NCBI GenBank assembly: GCA_035478595.1
Contig: DATIJL010000016.1
Coordinates: forward strand, 1 to 64,000
DNA: 64,000 nucleotides
Direction of reading: 5' to 3'
Origin: Candidatus Chromulinivoraceae bacterium
GTDB taxonomy: Bacteria > Patescibacteriota > Saccharimonadia > Saccharimonadales > Saccharimonadaceae
Positions 60,608 to 64,000 of the stretch are shown piece by piece. Each line of letters begins with the position of its first letter. Position 1 is the first letter of the stretch. Both the position numbers and the translations under genes were made by a program. The notes below the pieces were generated by a model. The model had not been told where the DNA came from and did not search any database. It saw nothing but the letters and a program-made list of their open reading frames with translations.

Positions 60608-60652
60608 AAGGCCACGTGGTTAGCGTGGCCTTAGCTCCGGGATTTCCGGGGC
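60608..60652 (-). terminator. Tandem hairpins after coiled-coil gene pair
   Basis: AAGGCCACG/CGTGGCCTT (60608-60616 with 60624-60632, 7-base loop) ends in TTTTTC on the minus strand. GCTCCGG/CCGGGGC (60634-60652) lies just upstream of it in transcription. Further small inverted repeats fill 60657-60720. Confidence 0.7.
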
Positions 60653-60722
60653 TTAGTTTGTGTCCGTCATCTAAACGGTCACAAGCCGGATGGGTAACCG
60701 CTTCCGGCGGGCGGGCTCATGG

Positions 60723-61826
60723 TCAGCTCAGCGTGATGCCGAGCTTCTCCCAGCGTGCGCGCAGCTCAGGCGACACCTCTCGGGTGCGTCCGGTCAGCTC
60801 GGTCTCGAGCTGACGCCTGGCCTCCTCGGAGGCGTTGAGCTGTTCGCGTAGCGTCTGAAGTTCCGTGGCGTGTTGCGTACGCAGCCGGCTGAGCTCGCCT
60901 CCGTGCGTACGCGCGATTCGCTGCTTTTCTTGCTCAGCGTCAAGGAGCTTCCGCTGGAGCTTCTCGATCGTGGTGTTTGCCACTTCGAGGCTCGTGGTGA
61001 GCTGTTCGAGGATAGCCGGGTCGATGTGAGTCGACCGAGCCGTCTCCAGCTCACTAGTGAGCTGGACTACTCTCTTCTCCAGCGTCTCGATGATCTTGAC
61101 CAACTGCTCCAGCTGGTCGACCGCCTCTCCTTGGGTGAGCGGCGGCTGGTCGATCATCTTGTCCTCCTCGATGGAGGTTGCCGGTAGACGAAGCTCGTAT
61201 ACCGCCTCGTTCCGCTTGCTGGTAGGGTCCCGATGGAGGTCCCGATGGCTGACCAGGTGACTGAACACCTGCTCGGCCAAGGGCTTGGCGAGGACGGGCT
61301 GGACATCGTGGAGTTCGATTACTACTCCCACGATGATACCCAGCACCTCGACGCGTCCCATGCGGATCTTGCCGGCCTGGTGGAGCCGCTCGATGGCGAG
61401 CTCGGCCGTCGTGACGACGGTCTCCTCCACATCGGGGGAGACGTAGGTTGTTGTGACGGGTCCGACCTCGTCGTTGGTCAGCCTGGACGACAGGATTCTC
61501 CCGTCGGCGTACTGCGGCTGACACGTTCTGTTCATGCCTTTCGGAGCGGCCATGGTGGCCTCCTCACTTTCGGTGGTGGGGATGGTGGCGTTCGGAAGCG
61601 CGATCGTCTCGAAGCGGTTGCCGTTCACTTCGATGACGATCTTGCCGTCGGTGGCCATCTGGCGCAGGAGCGCACAGAGGGTACCACGCATGCCAGCTCG
61701 AAGCGTCAGGGTGCGGCGCAACTTGTCGACGGCATCATTACTGCCACTGGCAAGAATGAATCCGTCGTACTGCTCGCCCAGGGCCTGGAGAACCATGCCT
61801 GGACGAGCGTTGTTCGAAGTGGACAT
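60723..61826 (-). CDS. Coiled-coil protein with winged-helix-like N-terminal half, gene 2 of pair
   Basis: 367 residues, GC-rich codons. Residues 20-80 (KLRRTLTLRAGMRGTLCALL...GKIVIEVNGNRFETIAL) and 130-180 (AELAIERLHQAGKIRMGRVE...) each look like a winged helix. From about 235 to 350 there is a long heptad coiled coil (LEQLVKIIETLEKRVVQLTS). Start ATG 61826 overlaps the stop of the upstream gene (TGATG) with AGGAGA inside that gene, so translation is coupled. No family was recognised; a DNA-binding scaffold is one possibility. Confidence 0.7.
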   Translation of the reverse strand: MSTSNNARPGMVLQALGEQYDGFILASGSNDAVDKLRRTLTLRAGMRGTLCALLRQMATDGKIVIEVNGNRFETIALPNATIPTTESEEATMAAPKGMNRTCQPQYADGRILSSRLTNDEVGPVTTTYVSPDVEETVVTTAELAIERLHQAGKIRMGRVEVLGIIVGVVIELHDVQPVLAKPLAEQVFSHLVSHRDLHRDPTSKRNEAVYELRLPATSIEEDKMIDQPPLTQGEAVDQLEQLVKIIETLEKRVVQLTSELETARSTHIDPAILEQLTTSLEVANTTIEKLQRKLLDAEQEKQRIARTHGGELSRLRTQHATELQTLREQLNASEEARRQLETELTGRTREVSPELRARWEKLGITLS

Positions 61827-62524
61827 CAGCTCTCCTTATCTCCGTAGGTGGATGCGAGTCTGCCAAGAGTCCTGGCCAGGTCGCTGGAAACAGGAGTCCT
61901 GCTTCCCTGCAACTTGGCGATTTCTTCCAGCAGACCGGGTACCTTATCGGCTTCGGGTCGAAGTTCTTCGATCCTCCGTGTCAGATTGCGGACGGTCTGC
62001 CGCACTTCGGCGAGAGTAGCCTCAAGTCCGCGAATCTGCGTCTCGGCGGTCTCTCGTTTCGTGTTTGCGCGGCTTGTGCGTCTCTGCTCTTTCTCGAACG
62101 CCGCCCGTAGGGCTGTGATCGTTCCTTCGAGTGTGGTGATCTGCTCGCGTAGGAGTTGCTCGACGGACGGTTCAGCCTCCTCCGGCTCACTTGTGGCCGG
62201 CCTTCGGGAGGCTTGACCAGGTCGAGTCTTCGTGACTCTCACTGATCCGTTGCCTGTCGTGAAGGTGCGGGGCACCTGCAGCAGTGACTGACGTGGAGCG
62301 ATGTAGATGACGTTCCCAGCAAGCACTCCTTCGAGGAGTCCGATCTTCCTTGCGCGGTGCAGACCGCGGAGTATGATCGCTATCTCTGCTGGGGGAAGAT
62401 CTACTTCTGCTCCGAGCGCACGAGGCGCGTCAGAGACTACTTGCGGGTCTCCCGTCTCTTCTAGACGTTCGAACAGAGCTTCTGCTGCTCGTAGAACGGC
62501 AGCTCGCTTCTCCTCTTTATTCAT
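61826..62524 (-). CDS. Coiled-coil protein with winged-helix-like N-terminal domain, gene 1 of pair
   Basis: 232 residues, GC-rich codons. Residues 10-75 (AEIAIILRGLHRARKIGLLE and GNVIYIAP) resemble the winged-helix-like part of its downstream partner, suggesting duplication. A Pro/Arg-rich linker (85-115) is followed by a coiled coil (about 118-200) and a short tail. Promoter TTGCAT-17-TATAAT and ribosome site AGGGAGAAGG precede it. No family was recognised. Confidence 0.7.
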   Translation of the reverse strand: MNKEEKRAAVLRAAEALFERLEETGDPQVVSDAPRALGAEVDLPPAEIAIILRGLHRARKIGLLEGVLAGNVIYIAPRQSLLQVPRTFTTGNGSVRVTKTRPGQASRRPATSEPEEAEPSVEQLLREQITTLEGTITALRAAFEKEQRRTSRANTKRETAETQIRGLEATLAEVRQTVRNLTRRIEELRPEADKVPGLLEEIAKLQGSRTPVSSDLARTLGRLASTYGDKES

Positions 62525-62556
62525 CCTTCTCCCTAATCGTGATCGAGGACGATAAA

Positions 62557-62585
62557 ATTATATCATTTTTTTCGAATAAATGCAA
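62557..62585 (-). promoter_or_regulatory. Promoter of coiled-coil gene pair
   Basis: TTGCAT (62580-62585), 17-base spacer, perfect TATAAT (62557-62562). The expected leader is about 25-30 bases with a strong ribosome site, unlike the leaderless core genes. Confidence 0.75.
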
Positions 62586-62643
62586 AACACACCATGCTTA
62601 GAAGGACGAGTAATGACGCTGGCTGTTCGTGCCATCTTTTGCT

Positions 62644-62683
62644 CATAAAAAACACGACCATTTTTCAGGTCGTGTTTTTTATG
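62644..62683. terminator. rplK terminator
   Basis: Perfect 16-bp stem CATAAAAAACACGACC/GGTCGTGTTTTTTATG with 8-base loop, 15 bases after the rplK stop. Confidence 0.9.
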
Positions 62684-62697
62684 AGATTGAAGTGGGA

Positions 62698-63123
62698 TTA
62701 GTCGACGACTTCGACACCCATTGAGCGTGCGGTGCCGGCGATAACTTTAACGCGACCATCCATATCGATAGCGTTAAGGTGGTCTTTCTTAGATTCTGCG
62801 ATAGCTTCAAGCTGCGCGCGAGTAATCTTACCAACCTTTTCGGCGTGTGGTTTGCTGCTACCTTTTTTGATACCGATAGCTTCGCGGATAGCGTCGTCTA
62901 CTGGCTGACCAAGAGACTTCCAGGTAAAGGTACGGTCTTCGAACACTTGGAGGTGAACGATAACGTCTTTACCCATATCGCCTTTGGTAGCGTCGTTAAA
63001 TGGGTTAATGAAATCCATCATGTTCAGGCCCCATTGACCGAGGGTAGAACCTACTGGAGGACCTGCAGTTGCGCGGCCGGCTGGCACGCGGAACTTGATG
63101 TTTCCGATAACTTTTTTAGCCAT
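62698..63123 (-). CDS. rplK: Ribosomal protein uL11
   Basis: 141 residues. KFRVPAGRATAGPPVGSTLG with the paired Pro linker and QWGLNMMDFINPFN are the L11 hallmark; the C-terminal RNA-binding domain ends VIAGTARSMGVEV. It sits at the GTPase-associated region of 23S rRNA. It is not followed by rplA, which lies about 8 kb further along the same strand. Confidence 0.97.
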   Translation of the reverse strand: MAKKVIGNIKFRVPAGRATAGPPVGSTLGQWGLNMMDFINPFNDATKGDMGKDVIVHLQVFEDRTFTWKSLGQPVDDAIREAIGIKKGSSKPHAEKVGKITRAQLEAIAESKKDHLNAIDMDGRVKVIAGTARSMGVEVVD

Positions 63124-63176
63124 TGAATTATTTTCCTTCTTTTGTACTCGTATTACCGAGTGCGTAACGGTTATTT

Positions 63177-63205
63177 ATTGTAGCAAAAACGTTCTGGTTT
63201 TTCAA
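63177..63205 (-). promoter_or_regulatory. rplK promoter
   Basis: TTGAAA (63200-63205), 17-base spacer, TACAAT (63177-63182). Ribosome site AGAAGGAAA lies in the roughly 50-base leader. Confidence 0.75.
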
Positions 63206-63245
63206 GGTGGTCACTATAAAATAAAAACTCCCAAGGGGACTGATC

Positions 63246-63283
63246 CGACCCGGTGCTCGCGGTAAAATGCGAGCACCGGGTCG
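63246..63283 (-). repeat. Perfect 15-bp GC-rich hairpin
   Basis: CGACCCGGTGCTCGC (63246-63260) pairs perfectly with 63269-63283. On the minus strand a second small hairpin CTTGGGAG with TTTTTATTTT follows at about 63222-63240 and supplies the U-tract. Confidence 0.75.
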
Positions 63284-63303
63284 AATGAGGGATCTTGTCG
63301 GTA

Positions 63304-63729
63304 TTACCCAATCAGCTCCTTGTACGCACGGTTGACAGTGCGCGGGTTGCGGCACTCCGCCTCCAGTCGAGCGTACTTACGCCCGGCGCGGCAGCTGCCC
63401 CGCTGCCAGCTCTTCCTGGCGGAATTGTCAGCCTGGATGCTGGCGTAGAAGCTCTTGGTACCATGGTTCGCGCGAAGCTTGTACTTCTTGCCCACGCGAC
63501 TCATGGAGCGAGCAGCGGGGTTGACGCGGCGCGATTGCTGCGAGGTGGCGATTTGGCTCAGACCGTAGACCGTCCACGCGAGGTCGATTTCGCGCTGGAT
63601 CTTGGTGGTGTCGGGCTCTTCTTCGCCCCACGCCATCCACGCCAGTTCGATGTCGATTGTGCGGTTCAGGCTCACGAAGTCGAACGGCTCGACGATGCTG
63701 CTCTCGCGGGTGGAAACACTGATTGACAA
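63304..63729 (-). CDS. Hypothetical protein, GC-rich single gene
   Basis: 141 residues from TTG 63729, supported by GAGGAG 7 bases upstream and TTGACA-16-TAATAT before it. The first half is acidic with three Trp (IDIELAWMAWGEEEPD), the second half very basic (SMSRVGKKYKLRANHGTKS, RKSWQRGSCRAGRKYARLEA), suggesting RNA or DNA contact. No family was recognised. It is divergent from eno. Confidence 0.6.
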   Translation of the reverse strand: MSISVSTRESSIVEPFDFVSLNRTIDIELAWMAWGEEEPDTTKIQREIDLAWTVYGLSQIATSQQSRRVNPAARSMSRVGKKYKLRANHGTKSFYASIQADNSARKSWQRGSCRAGRKYARLEAECRNPRTVNRAYKELIG

Positions 63730-63874
63730 GAGTGCTCCTCGTATTGGTCACCAGTACTTACACTGGCGAACTGGTTGCTTATATTATCATATTGCTTATA
63801 ATTGTCAATGATCATGTTGTAATGTGACCTCTTTCGCTATGCATAAGCGAGGTGTAATATAGGACTGCAAGTAA

Positions 63875-64000
<126 letters not shown>

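Noticed and set aside
5607-63283. GC-rich 3' hairpins as integron attC sites
   Set aside because: They sit after single genes like cassette ends, but the arms show none of the attC core (GTTRRRY/RYYYAAC) and differ completely from one another.
5607-63283. GC-rich hairpins as copies of one dispersed repeat
   Set aside because: Stem sequences are unrelated to each other; only the layout is shared.
63128-63355. 75-codon frame between rplK and the 63304 gene
   Set aside because: It spans the rplK promoter and the 15-bp hairpin, with no ribosome site.

Overview
The window looks like a chromosome segment of a small-genome bacterium of the Candidatus Saccharibacteria (TM7, Patescibacteria/CPR) type. 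This is inferred from the gene mix: compact core genes (dnaB, dnaX, recR, ybaB, cysS, rplJ/rplL, rplA, rplK, eno), many small membrane or hypothetical proteins, two type IV pilin-like genes, heavy reliance on salvage and kinase enzymes, and no rRNA, transposase or CRISPR array. TGA, TAA and TAG all act as stops, so the code appears standard.

Layout. 1-5 kb: a GC-richer block with an alpha/beta hydrolase end, a YggT-like protein, an Ig-like plus C39-like secreted protein, an acyltransferase, a YdeI/OmdA-type protein, DUF2200, a MazG-like protein and tRNA-Gln. 5-13 kb: a lipoprotein, Nudix and HD enzymes, PlsC, a membrane protein and small hypotheticals. 13-26.5 kb: a P-type ATPase, a GreA-like factor, a two-component/MacB-like ABC operon, an HxlR regulator, a NatAB-like exporter, YajQ, an FMN reductase, a GH3 enzyme and an AI-2E family permease. 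26.5-37 kb: an SF1 helicase-nuclease, pilin, Nudix, SRPBCC and a tight six-gene nucleotide operon (FolE, P-loop kinase, phosphoribosyltransferase, Maf, SDR, NDK-like). 37-50 kb: cysS, DHH phosphoesterase, recR, ybaB, a GT39-like protein, dnaB, dnaX, DUF2797, pilin, a threonine dehydratase-like gene with an attenuator, rplL and rplJ. 50.5-53.5 kb: the thymidylate set thyA-folA-dcd-tmk. 53.6-64 kb: rplA, a row of short GC-rich genes, Nudix, LigD-Ku, a coiled-coil gene pair, rplK, another short gene and the start of eno.

Two gene styles are interleaved. The core genes have moderate GC, and at least 16 of them have a -10 box only 6-10 bases before the start codon, so their mRNAs should be leaderless or nearly so. 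The other style is a set of short, visibly GC-richer hypothetical genes. These have ordinary leaders with Shine-Dalgarno sites and stand alone. Almost every one is followed, within a few bases of its stop codon, by a long GC-rich hairpin, often without a U-tract.

The two strongest candidates for undescribed biology are (i) a predicted isoleucine-rich leader peptide and attenuator (48164-48316) in front of a threonine dehydratase-like gene, and (ii) the FolE-kinase-PRTase-Maf-SDR-NDK operon (32621-36329), which reads like a route from a base to an unusual nucleoside triphosphate. Other notable points are RecR and DnaX without their usual zinc-binding cysteines, a riboswitch-like leader at 56426-56694, and a Ku/LigD pair lying between rplA and rplK.
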